Of a DNA stretch of 44,452 bases, positions 8,665 to 15,763 are shown one piece after another. The translations under genes and the position numbers were made by a program. A model generated the notes under the pieces. The model was not told the DNA's origin and made no database searches. It was given only the letters and a program-made list of their open reading frames with translations. Within the stretch, counting starts at the first letter, position 1; each line of letters starts with the position of its first letter. This DNA comes from Lachnospiraceae bacterium (GTDB lineage Bacteria > Bacillota > Clostridia > Lachnospirales > Lachnospiraceae). The stretch is from positions 1 to 44,452 of the forward strand of contig JAFSZZ010000162.1 in NCBI GenBank assembly GCA_017458765.1. Direction: 5' to 3'.

Positions 8665-8693
8665 TTGAGAAAGTGCCGTTTTTATGATATAAT
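8665..8693 (+). promoter_or_regulatory. promoter of the tRNA-Gly gene
   Basis: TTGAGA (8665-8670) and a perfect TATAAT (8688-8693) are separated by 17 bases, and the -10 box ends 21 bases before the first base of the tRNA. Confidence 0.8.
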
Positions 8694-8714
8694 CTCTTTT
8701 GTTTCAGGGTAGGT

Positions 8715-8785
8715 GCAGGGTTAGTACATCGGTAGTATGCAAGCTTCCCAAGCTTGAGAGGCGGGTTCGATTCCCGTACCCTGCT
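8715..8785 (+). tRNA. tRNA-Gly (anticodon CCC)
   Basis: A full cloverleaf can be folded by eye. Acceptor stem GCAGGGT/ACCCTGC, D arm GTAC/GTAT with a GG-containing loop, anticodon stem CAAGC/GCTTG with loop TTCCCAA (anticodon CCC at 8747-8749), T arm GCGGG/CCCGT with loop TTCGATT, discriminator T (8785). CCA is not encoded and must be added after transcription. It reads GGG glycine codons. Confidence 0.93.
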
Positions 8786-8791
8786 TGACAT

Positions 8792-8832
8792 CAAAGTCGC
8801 AAATCCGGTATTTACAAGGGTTTGCGACTTTG
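8792..8832 (+). terminator. strong hairpin after tRNA-Gly, likely terminator or processing signal
   Basis: CAAAGTCGCAAA (8792-8803) pairs perfectly with TTTGCGACTTTG (8821-8832), and three more pairs (including one T-G wobble) extend the stem to 15 bp with an 11-base loop. It begins 7 bases after the tRNA. The hairpin is not followed by a clean T-run (GTATATAAAA), so it may act as a weak terminator or a 3' processing structure. Confidence 0.6.
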
Positions 8833-8838
8833 TATATA
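8811..8838 (+). promoter_or_regulatory. possible promoter of the inositol-phosphatase-family gene
   Basis: TTTACA (8811-8816), a 16-base spacer and TATATA (8833-8838) lie 26 bases before the next start codon. The -35 box is in the loop of the preceding hairpin, so hairpin and promoter overlap. Confidence 0.35.
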
Positions 8839-8863
8839 AAAGTGATCCGGTAAGGAGAGAAAA

Positions 8864-9634
8864 ATGCTGACAGAACAGATAATGGATATTGCAAGGGAAG
8901 CGGGACAGATAATGCTCGAGGCTTCAAAGCCGAAGATAATGGAAAAAGCCGGGCATGCGAATTTCTGCACCGAAACCGATGAGAAGATACAGGCATTTCT
9001 TATAGAGAAGCTTGGACGGGTTTTACCTGAGGCTGAATTCCTGGGTGAGGAGGACGGACAGGATGTGTTTAAGGAGAAGATGGGCAGCGGGTATCTGTTC
9101 GTCATTGATCCGATAGACGGGACGTCCAATTTTATTTACGGATACAGGCCGTCCGTTATATCTATAGCGCTGCTTAAGGAAGGCCGCCCTTATATCGGAG
9201 TTGTTTACAATCCGTTCGATGATGAGATGTATCATGCGATGGCGGGACAGGGCGCATATATGAACGGAAATAAGATAATGTCTTCGGATACACCGCTGTC
9301 GGATTCGCTTGCGGTATTCGGCACGAGCCCTTATTATGTGGAACTGCAGGAGAGGACATTTGACATAGCAAGGAAGCTCCTTCCGCAGTGCGTCGACTTA
9401 AGGCGTTCGGGAACGGCTGCATGGGATCTGTGCTGTGTTGCGAGCGGTAAATGCGGACTGTATTTTGAGATGCGTCTGCAGCTGTGGGACTATGCGGCAG
9501 CAGCTCTTATCGCGACGGAAGCAGGATGCAGGGTGACGGATACGGACGGCAACCCCCTGCCGTATAACGCTCCTTCACCGGCAGTGTGCATATCAAGAGG
9601 AGTTAAGGAGATACCGGACTGCTTCAGATCATAA
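8864..9634 (+). CDS. inositol monophosphatase family protein (SuhB-like)
   Basis: A 256-residue Mg2+-dependent sugar/inositol phosphatase. The metal site is visible: GEEDG (the E-E-D motif near residue 64), DPIDGTSNF (near 84-92) and WDYAAAALIATEAG (near 206-219). The family includes inositol-1-phosphatase, fructose-1,6-bisphosphatase and PAP phosphatase; substrate cannot be told from motifs. AAGGAG lies 8 bases before ATG 8864. It is the first gene of a long co-directional run. Confidence 0.9.
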   Translation: MLTEQIMDIAREAGQIMLEASKPKIMEKAGHANFCTETDEKIQAFLIEKLGRVLPEAEFLGEEDGQDVFKEKMGSGYLFVIDPIDGTSNFIYGYRPSVISIALLKEGRPYIGVVYNPFDDEMYHAMAGQGAYMNGNKIMSSDTPLSDSLAVFGTSPYYVELQERTFDIARKLLPQCVDLRRSGTAAWDLCCVASGKCGLYFEMRLQLWDYAAAALIATEAGCRVTDTDGNPLPYNAPSPAVCISRGVKEIPDCFRS

Positions 9635-9683
9635 GGATCATGAAAATGCAGCGGGATAATATACTGAAAGAGGTAAAGAGAAC

Positions 9684-10406
9684 ATGAAAAAATGGATAAA
9701 AACGATGATGATCGGTGCTGTTTTAACGGCTGGACTTATATTCGGAGGTTGCGGCAGTACCGCATCGGCTCCGAAAAATACAGAAGGCACAACGAAGGCG
9801 GAAGAAAAAGAAGAGCAGGCATCAGAGCAGGAAGAAAAAGAAGAACCGGCGACCGGGCAGGAAGTAAAAGATGAGGCAAAAGACGAAACAAAAGAGCAGG
9901 AAGACAGTGTACAGGCTTCGCATTACGTTGATATTGACGTGGAAAATTACGGTACGATCACGGTAGCTCTGATCGAGTCAGAAGCACCGGAGACGGTTAA
10001 GAATTTTGTGGACCTGGTACAGAAAGGCTTCTACGACGGACTGACCTTCCACCGCATTATGTCGGGCTTTATGATACAGGGCGGAGATCCTCTCGGTAAC
10101 GGTACGGGCGGATCGGATAAGGAGATAAAGGGAGAATTCATGAGCAACGGTGTGAACAACAGGCTATCACACGTGCGCGGTGCGATATCAATGGCAAGGA
10201 GCCAGGATCCCAACAGTGCGAGCTCCCAGTTTTTCATTGTACATGAAGACAGCAACTTCCTTGACGGAAACTATGCCTGCTTCGGATATGTGACCGACGG
10301 GATGGATGTAGTGGATAAGATATGTGAAGATGCCAGGCCTGTCGACAATAACGGGACCATACCGAAGGAAGCTCAGCCTGTTATAAAGAGTATCAGGCTG
10401 AGATAG
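9684..10406 (+). CDS. cyclophilin-type peptidyl-prolyl isomerase lipoprotein
   Basis: A 240-residue exported foldase. The N-terminus is a lipoprotein signal (hydrophobic stretch to FGGC, Cys near residue 23), followed by a Lys/Glu-rich linker to about residue 75, then a short-form cyclophilin domain: [45 protein letters not shown] (with the catalytic Arg), [10 protein letters not shown], and [16 protein letters not shown]. It should isomerise prolyl bonds of secreted proteins outside the membrane. The -3 position of the lipobox is Phe, slightly unusual. Confidence 0.92.
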   Translation: MKKWIKTMMIGAVLTAGLIFGGCGSTASAPKNTEGTTKAEEKEEQASEQEEKEEPATGQEVKDEAKDETKEQEDSVQASHYVDIDVENYGTITVALIESEAPETVKNFVDLVQKGFYDGLTFHRIMSGFMIQGGDPLGNGTGGSDKEIKGEFMSNGVNNRLSHVRGAISMARSQDPNSASSQFFIVHEDSNFLDGNYACFGYVTDGMDVVDKICEDARPVDNNGTIPKEAQPVIKSIRLR

Positions 10407-10444
10407 GAAGGCTTATTTAAGACATATTTATCGGGGTAAACAGC

Positions 10445-11356
10445 ATGGGTGATTTCGTCAGACCGGCGGACAGCTCTTATTCAAAGAGGACCAACAGGAT
10501 CGTTACCGCAGTATTTTCGGTTCTTTCCGTGCTTTTTTTTCTGCCGGTACTGTTGGTCATCATAGTATCTGTGTCTTCACAGGATAGTGTTACTGCTGTG
10601 GGTTACAGTTATTTTCCGCGCGAATTTTCACTTGAAGCATACAGATATCTGTTTAACTCGGGAATGTATCTTGCAAGGTCTTTTGTAAACTCGGTCATCA
10701 TAACTATAGCGGGAACAGCTCTCGGGCTTATACTTATGTATCCCATGGCTTATGCACTTTCACGCAGGGAATACAGAATGAGGGGATTCCTTATCGTGTT
10801 CATCATGATACCCATGCTCTTCTCGGGGGGACTGGTAGCAAGCTACATGGTGAACACGCAACTGCTTCATCTTAAGAATACATATTTTGCACTTATCTTT
10901 CCCGGCCTGTGCTCCACCTGGTATATCCTCATCATGAGGAACTATTTTATGGACGCACTGCCGGATTCACTTATCGAAGCCGCCAAGCTGGATGGCGGCA
11001 ATAATTTCCAGATAATAACAAAAGTGGTGATACCGCTTACAAAGCCCGTCATAATGACGGTCGCGGTATTTCAGATGTTTTCATATTGGAACAGTTGGTA
11101 CCCGTCGCTTTTGTATATCGACAGCAACCACACGGAACTGTATCCGTTGCAGTATGTGCTCGTCAATATGGAGAGAAGCATCGAGACGGTAACACGCGAT
11201 GCACAGTATCTTACGGGAATGCAGTCATACACACCGCCTGCCGTAACTATCCGGATGGCTATGGTGGTGCTTGTCATACTTCCGATCATGATCTTATTCC
11301 CGTTTTTCCAGAGGTTCCTTAAAACAGGAATGTCGGTCGGCGCAGTCAAGGGGTGA
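10445..11356 (+). CDS. carbohydrate ABC transporter permease (LplC/YtcP-like)
   Basis: A 303-residue inner-membrane permease with six hydrophobic segments and the EAA loop (LIEAAKLDGGNNFQIITKVVIPLTKP) that contacts the ATPase. The C-terminus GMSVGAVKG is characteristic of the LplC/YtcP subfamily, which takes up complex oligosaccharides. It is the first gene of an importer unit with the binding protein and second permease downstream; no ATPase gene is present, so a shared MsmX/UgpC-type ATPase from elsewhere is inferred. Confidence 0.93.
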   Translation: MGDFVRPADSSYSKRTNRIVTAVFSVLSVLFFLPVLLVIIVSVSSQDSVTAVGYSYFPREFSLEAYRYLFNSGMYLARSFVNSVIITIAGTALGLILMYPMAYALSRREYRMRGFLIVFIMIPMLFSGGLVASYMVNTQLLHLKNTYFALIFPGLCSTWYILIMRNYFMDALPDSLIEAAKLDGGNNFQIITKVVIPLTKPVIMTVAVFQMFSYWNSWYPSLLYIDSNHTELYPLQYVLVNMERSIETVTRDAQYLTGMQSYTPPAVTIRMAMVVLVILPIMILFPFFQRFLKTGMSVGAVKG

Positions 11357-11359
11357 ATC

Positions 11360-12826
11360 ATGATGAAAAAGTTATGCAGCATTATACTTATCATAGCGTT
11401 CACTGCTTTGCTCGTGTGCGGATGCGGGCCGGTTTCCCGTGATGTAAATTCCGGGGGAGAAGAAGTGATAAAGCTTAGGGTGGTCACTTATGATAACGGA
11501 AGTGTACCGCTTGATGCTAAGGAAGTCATCGCAGCCGCAAATGAAGTATCGAGGGAGAAGATCGGAGTTGAGGTAGAGCTTGAATTCCAGTCGAAAGAGA
11601 AGATAAACCTTATGATGGCTTCCGGTGAATACTACGACATGGTATTTACGAATTCATGGATTAATAGTTTCGATAAAAATGCATCGGTCGGTCTGTACTA
11701 CGATATAACGGAAGCAGTCAAGGAAGTAACTCCGGATCTGTATGATTCGATAGGAGAATACTGGGACTGTGCGAAGATAAACGGAAGGATATACGGCATA
11801 CCTGTTCTGAAGGACATGGGTTCCGAAAATATGTACAGATTAAACGCCGATTATTTTGAAAGAAAGAAGGGTATGAAGATCCCCGAGAGGATGACTTTTG
11901 GGGATATAGAGCCGTATCTTAAGGCATATAAGGAGGATCATCCGGCCGCATATCCGCTTGCTATGGATAAGAGCGGGCTTCCGGGATTTTCAAACTTTCT
12001 TGAGAGGATAGTGGAGACCGTTGTAGTGATCCCCTATGATCAGGAAAAACCAGAAGCGATCGCGTTCTGGGATAACGAGGAGGTCATGAACAGGTTCCGA
12101 CTCCTTCATAAGTGGTATAAGGCAGGATATATACAGCCGGATGCGGCAACGATAGATTCGACCAATACGGATAGGTCGATCCCTGTCCGTATCGGTGTTG
12201 CCTGGAAGGGATATCAGGGTTATTCCAATCCGGAAGACTGGGGCTTTAACGTAAAGACTTCGATATATGACGGACCGTATATTTCCCGTACCAGCGAGCA
12301 GGGAGCGATGTTTGCGGTATGCGAGGCCTGCGATGAGGAACATATGAAGGCATGTCTTAAGTACATGGAGCTTCTCGGTACGGACAGGAAGTTCAGGGAT
12401 ATATTGGGTTACGGAATCGAGGGCAAGCATTTTGAATATCTTCCGAACGGGACCGTGTTCCGTCTTAAAGCAGGACAGGACAGATACAATACCAGGCTGT
12501 ATCAGACAGGTTCGGTGGTGAACGCGTCGGTTGAATCCGTTAGCAAAACTTTCCTTGCGGACCCGGATCAGTGGGAGAAGGTTTTTGAAGAGTATAAGAC
12601 GGATGGTATTTACAGCAGGACGAAGGGTTTTTCATACGATCCGTCGAAGAAGGAAGATATAATCGCGGCGGTACTCGCCATATACAATGACTATTCGACG
12701 GAACTGCTCACGGGGACGAGCGATCCGGATACGGTGATACCGCAGATGAAAAAACGTATGGAAGCGGCAGGACTGAACGAACTGCTGACAGATATAAATT
12801 CAGAATTGGATAACTGGCTTAAATGA
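11360..12826 (+). CDS. extracellular solute-binding lipoprotein (LplA-like, DUF3502 type)
   Basis: A 488-residue family 1 binding protein. The lipobox is VCGC after a 20-residue hydrophobic segment (Cys near residue 23). The mature part has the bilobed solute-binding pattern (LRVVTYDNG, MMASGEYYDMVFTNSW, INGRIYGIPVLKD), and the C-terminal part (from about residue 280, ending AAGLNELLTDINSELDNWLK) is DUF3502-like, as in binding proteins paired with LplB/LplC permeases. It starts 3 bases after the upstream permease stop and overlaps the next permease by 4 bases. The ligand is probably a beta-glucan oligosaccharide, judged from the downstream GH5 and GH3 genes. Confidence 0.92.
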   Translation: MMKKLCSIILIIAFTALLVCGCGPVSRDVNSGGEEVIKLRVVTYDNGSVPLDAKEVIAAANEVSREKIGVEVELEFQSKEKINLMMASGEYYDMVFTNSWINSFDKNASVGLYYDITEAVKEVTPDLYDSIGEYWDCAKINGRIYGIPVLKDMGSENMYRLNADYFERKKGMKIPERMTFGDIEPYLKAYKEDHPAAYPLAMDKSGLPGFSNFLERIVETVVVIPYDQEKPEAIAFWDNEEVMNRFRLLHKWYKAGYIQPDAATIDSTNTDRSIPVRIGVAWKGYQGYSNPEDWGFNVKTSIYDGPYISRTSEQGAMFAVCEACDEEHMKACLKYMELLGTDRKFRDILGYGIEGKHFEYLPNGTVFRLKAGQDRYNTRLYQTGSVVNASVESVSKTFLADPDQWEKVFEEYKTDGIYSRTKGFSYDPSKKEDIIAAVLAIYNDYSTELLTGTSDPDTVIPQMKKRMEAAGLNELLTDINSELDNWLK

Positions 12827-13797
12827 ATAAACGAAGAAAAAAACAAAAACAGCATGCAGGGTTTAAAAAGGATACAAGAGAGATGACATTGTTAGCTCTT
12901 CCGGGAATGCTCTGGTTCATATTGTTCTGCTATATCCCGATGTTCGGGGTGGTGTTTGCGTTCAAGCAGTTTAAGGCAAGGCCGGGTGAATCGCTGTTTA
13001 CGAATCTGTTTGTCAACAGCCCGTGGGCGGGATTTGATAATTTTTCATTTCTCATGCGTTCTTCGGAAATGCCCAAGATCATGTTTAACACGATCTTCTA
13101 TAACGTGATCTTCCTGATAGCGGGAATAGCGGTACCGGTAGTTTTGGCGGTATTTTTGACAGAGGTACACGGCAAGAGGTTTTCGGGTGTCGTCCAGATG
13201 GTGATGCTCCTTCCGTATTTTTTGTCATGGGTAATAGTCGGATACTGCCTGTATGGTTTCCTTGCTACCGATGAAGGACAGATAAACCATATCTTAAGCC
13301 TGCTTGGCTTAAAGACTGTGCAGTGGTATCAGTCGCCGCAGTATTGGAGAGGCATACTCATCGGAACGGGATTGTGGAAGTCGGTCGGATATTCGATGGT
13401 CATTTATCTGTGTTCCATAACTGCGATAGACCGCAGCCTGTATGAGGGCGCGGCACTTGACGGAGCGACTTTCCTTGACAGGGTAAGGTACATCACGGTC
13501 CCCATGTTAAGGACTACGATCACGACGATCTTCATACTCAATATCGGAAGTATCTTGACTTCCGATTTCGGCCTGTTCTATCAGGTGCCGATGGATTCCA
13601 ATTCACTGCAGCCTGTCACGCAGACGCTGGATGTTTATGTATATAAGGCGCTCATGCAGCAGGCGAATTTTAACTACTCAGCGGCAGCGTCATTCTTACA
13701 GAGTACGGTCGGTTGTATGCTGCTCTTAATATCGCAGGCTGTTATAAACCATTTGAAAAATAAGGAAGGATCAGAATATATAGCAGGGGAACAATGA
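12823..13797 (+). CDS. carbohydrate ABC transporter permease (LplB/YteP-like)
   Basis: A 324-residue permease with a basic N-terminus, six hydrophobic segments and the EAA loop (LYEGAALDGATFLDRVRYITVPML). The sequence DFGLFYQVPMDS and the long last periplasmic loop are typical of LplB/YteP. It overlaps both neighbours by 4 bases (ATGA), so the importer and the downstream cellulase are translated as a coupled unit. Confidence 0.93.
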   Translation: MNKRRKKQKQHAGFKKDTREMTLLALPGMLWFILFCYIPMFGVVFAFKQFKARPGESLFTNLFVNSPWAGFDNFSFLMRSSEMPKIMFNTIFYNVIFLIAGIAVPVVLAVFLTEVHGKRFSGVVQMVMLLPYFLSWVIVGYCLYGFLATDEGQINHILSLLGLKTVQWYQSPQYWRGILIGTGLWKSVGYSMVIYLCSITAIDRSLYEGAALDGATFLDRVRYITVPMLRTTITTIFILNIGSILTSDFGLFYQVPMDSNSLQPVTQTLDVYVYKALMQQANFNYSAAASFLQSTVGCMLLLISQAVINHLKNKEGSEYIAGEQ

Positions 13798-15737
13798 TAA
13801 TGAATAAGAAAACGAAGATGATCTTTATATGCGCGGTCGCGGCTGCGCTGATCCTTGGGATATTCGCCGGGATAGCGATATCAAAAAGCACGGGAGAGGA
13901 AACCGGACCAAAGGATAGTGTAGAGGAAGCCGGGACTGATGCGGATACAGGAACGGAGACCGGAACCGACACCGATACGGAAGGAAAGAACACAAGTGAT
14001 ACCGATACGGAACTAAAGACCGGAAGTGATGCCAATGCGGAGGAAAAGATCGGATCGGAAAACGATAAGGCCGGATCATCAGACGGGTATATCCTTGAAT
14101 ATGCATTAAATAACAGCTGGAAGGATGGGGATATCACCATGTACGGGATCGACTGGAAGATATCCAATGCATCTGGAGAGGCCATTGACGGATGGGAGCT
14201 TAAGTTAGAGATTAAGGGCCTTGCGAAGGCGGAGGGCTGGAATGGGGATTTTAAGATAAACGGAGATACATTGACGATAAAGAACGTTGATTATAACGGA
14301 AATATCCCGGCGGGTGCCGATACCGGGATGGGATGCAATCTCGGTGTCAAAGCGGATGAACTTAAGGTGACACAGGCAGAACTCAACGATAAGGAGTGCA
14401 GGATAGATAAGGTGAAGGCCATTGATCCTAACGCCAAAAACGCTGATGATAAAGCGAAGAATACGGACGATAAAGCAAAGAACTCAGACGATAAGGCAGG
14501 CATCAAAAAAAATACCGATGCAAAGCAGGGAGATGACTGGCTGCATACGGACGGGAACAGGATATATGATAAGGACGGGCGTGAAGTGTGGCTCACCGGT
14601 GTAAACTGGTTCGGATACAATACGGGTACAAATACCTTCGACGGCTTATGGAACAGCAGCCTTGAAAAAACGGTGAAGGCCGTTGCGGACAGGGGCTTTA
14701 ACCTCATACGTGTGCCAATGTCTGCCCAGATCTTAAATGAGTGGTCAAAAGGTGTATATCCCGAAGCCAATTATAACAGGGCTTACAATGAGGAACTGAA
14801 TTCCATGAACAGCCTCGAGATCTTTGAATATTTTCTCAGCCTTGCAGAAGCAAACGGGATCAAGGTACTGATCGACATACACAGCGCACAGACGGATGCT
14901 TCGGGACATATGGCGAACCTGTGGTACACGGATAAGGTAAGCGCGGATGAATATCTTGCGGCGCTTAAGTGGGCGGCGAACAGATATAAGGATAACGATA
15001 CGATAATAGCCTATGATCTTAAGAACGAGCCTCACGGTAAGCAGGATGAGGGCAGCAGGGCAGCCATATGGAATGATTCGAAGGCTGACAATAACTGGAA
15101 ATACATGGCCGAGAGGGCGGCGCTTACCGTGCTTAAGGAGAATCCCAATGTGCTGATCCTTGTGGAAGGTATTGAGATCTATCCCGTGGATATAAAGGCA
15201 AACGGGGATTATCATTCGAAGGAAGCCGAGGATTATCACTATAACTGGTGGGGTGGGAACCTGCGCGGCGTGCGTGATTTTCCCGTGGATCTTAAGGAGT
15301 ATAACGATAAACTGGTCTATTCGCCGCATGATTACGGTCCGACTGTCTATGAGCAGCCATGGTTCCACGAAGACTATGATTATGACAGTCTCATGAAGGA
15401 ATGCTGGAGGGACAACTGGTTCTATATCCACGAAAAGAAGATCGCGCCCCTGCTCATCGGGGAATGGGGCGGCTTCATGAGGGAGCCGAATCTTAAGTGG
15501 ATGACCTGCTTAAGGGAGCTTATCGGGAAGAACCGGTTAAACCATACTTTCTGGTGCTTAAATGCCAATTCGGGCGATACGGGAGGTCTGCTTAAGGATG
15601 ATTTCGTTACCTGGGATGAAGATAAATATGATTTTGTCAAGGAAGTACTGTGGCAGGAGAACGGAAAGTTCGTAGGACTTGACCACAGCATACCGCTCGG
15701 AGAGAACGGGATGAGCATATCGGAGATAAAGAAATAG
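13794..15737 (+). CDS. surface-anchored or secreted endoglucanase: CBM2-like plus GH5
   Basis: A 647-residue cellulase. Residues 8-30 are a hydrophobic signal/anchor without a clear AxA cleavage site, followed by a Thr/Asp/Glu-rich linker (35-95). Residues about 98-190 resemble a CBM2 cellulose-binding module (WKISNASGEAIDGWELKLEI, VDYNGNIPAGADTGMG). A second Lys/Asp linker has three near-copies of DDKAKN (211-245). The GH5 domain (250-640) has LTGVNWFGYNTG, RVPMSAQ, the acid/base Glu in DLKNEPHG (E412), SPHDYGP and the nucleophile in LIGEWGG (E557), closest in pattern to GH5_1 endoglucanases. It likely cuts cellulose or beta-glucan at the cell surface, feeding the upstream importer. ATG 13794 overlaps the permease; ATG 13800 is an alternative. 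Confidence 0.9.
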   Translation: MIMNKKTKMIFICAVAAALILGIFAGIAISKSTGEETGPKDSVEEAGTDADTGTETGTDTDTEGKNTSDTDTELKTGSDANAEEKIGSENDKAGSSDGYILEYALNNSWKDGDITMYGIDWKISNASGEAIDGWELKLEIKGLAKAEGWNGDFKINGDTLTIKNVDYNGNIPAGADTGMGCNLGVKADELKVTQAELNDKECRIDKVKAIDPNAKNADDKAKNTDDKAKNSDDKAGIKKNTDAKQGDDWLHTDGNRIYDKDGREVWLTGVNWFGYNTGTNTFDGLWNSSLEKTVKAVADRGFNLIRVPMSAQILNEWSKGVYPEANYNRAYNEELNSMNSLEIFEYFLSLAEANGIKVLIDIHSAQTDASGHMANLWYTDKVSADEYLAALKWAANRYKDNDTIIAYDLKNEPHGKQDEGSRAAIWNDSKADNNWKYMAERAALTVLKENPNVLILVEGIEIYPVDIKANGDYHSKEAEDYHYNWWGGNLRGVRDFPVDLKEYNDKLVYSPHDYGPTVYEQPWFHEDYDYDSLMKECWRDNWFYIHEKKIAPLLIGEWGGFMREPNLKWMTCLRELIGKNRLNHTFWCLNANSGDTGGLLKDDFVTWDEDKYDFVKEVLWQENGKFVGLDHSIPLGENGMSISEIKK

Positions 15738-15763
15738 ATACATTCGGCAGGAAGGAGAGGCAC

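Noticed and set aside
13825..14185. Antisense open frames over the Thr/Asp linker of the cellulase
   Set aside because: Produced by low-complexity linker codons; no ribosome binding site and no recognisable domain.
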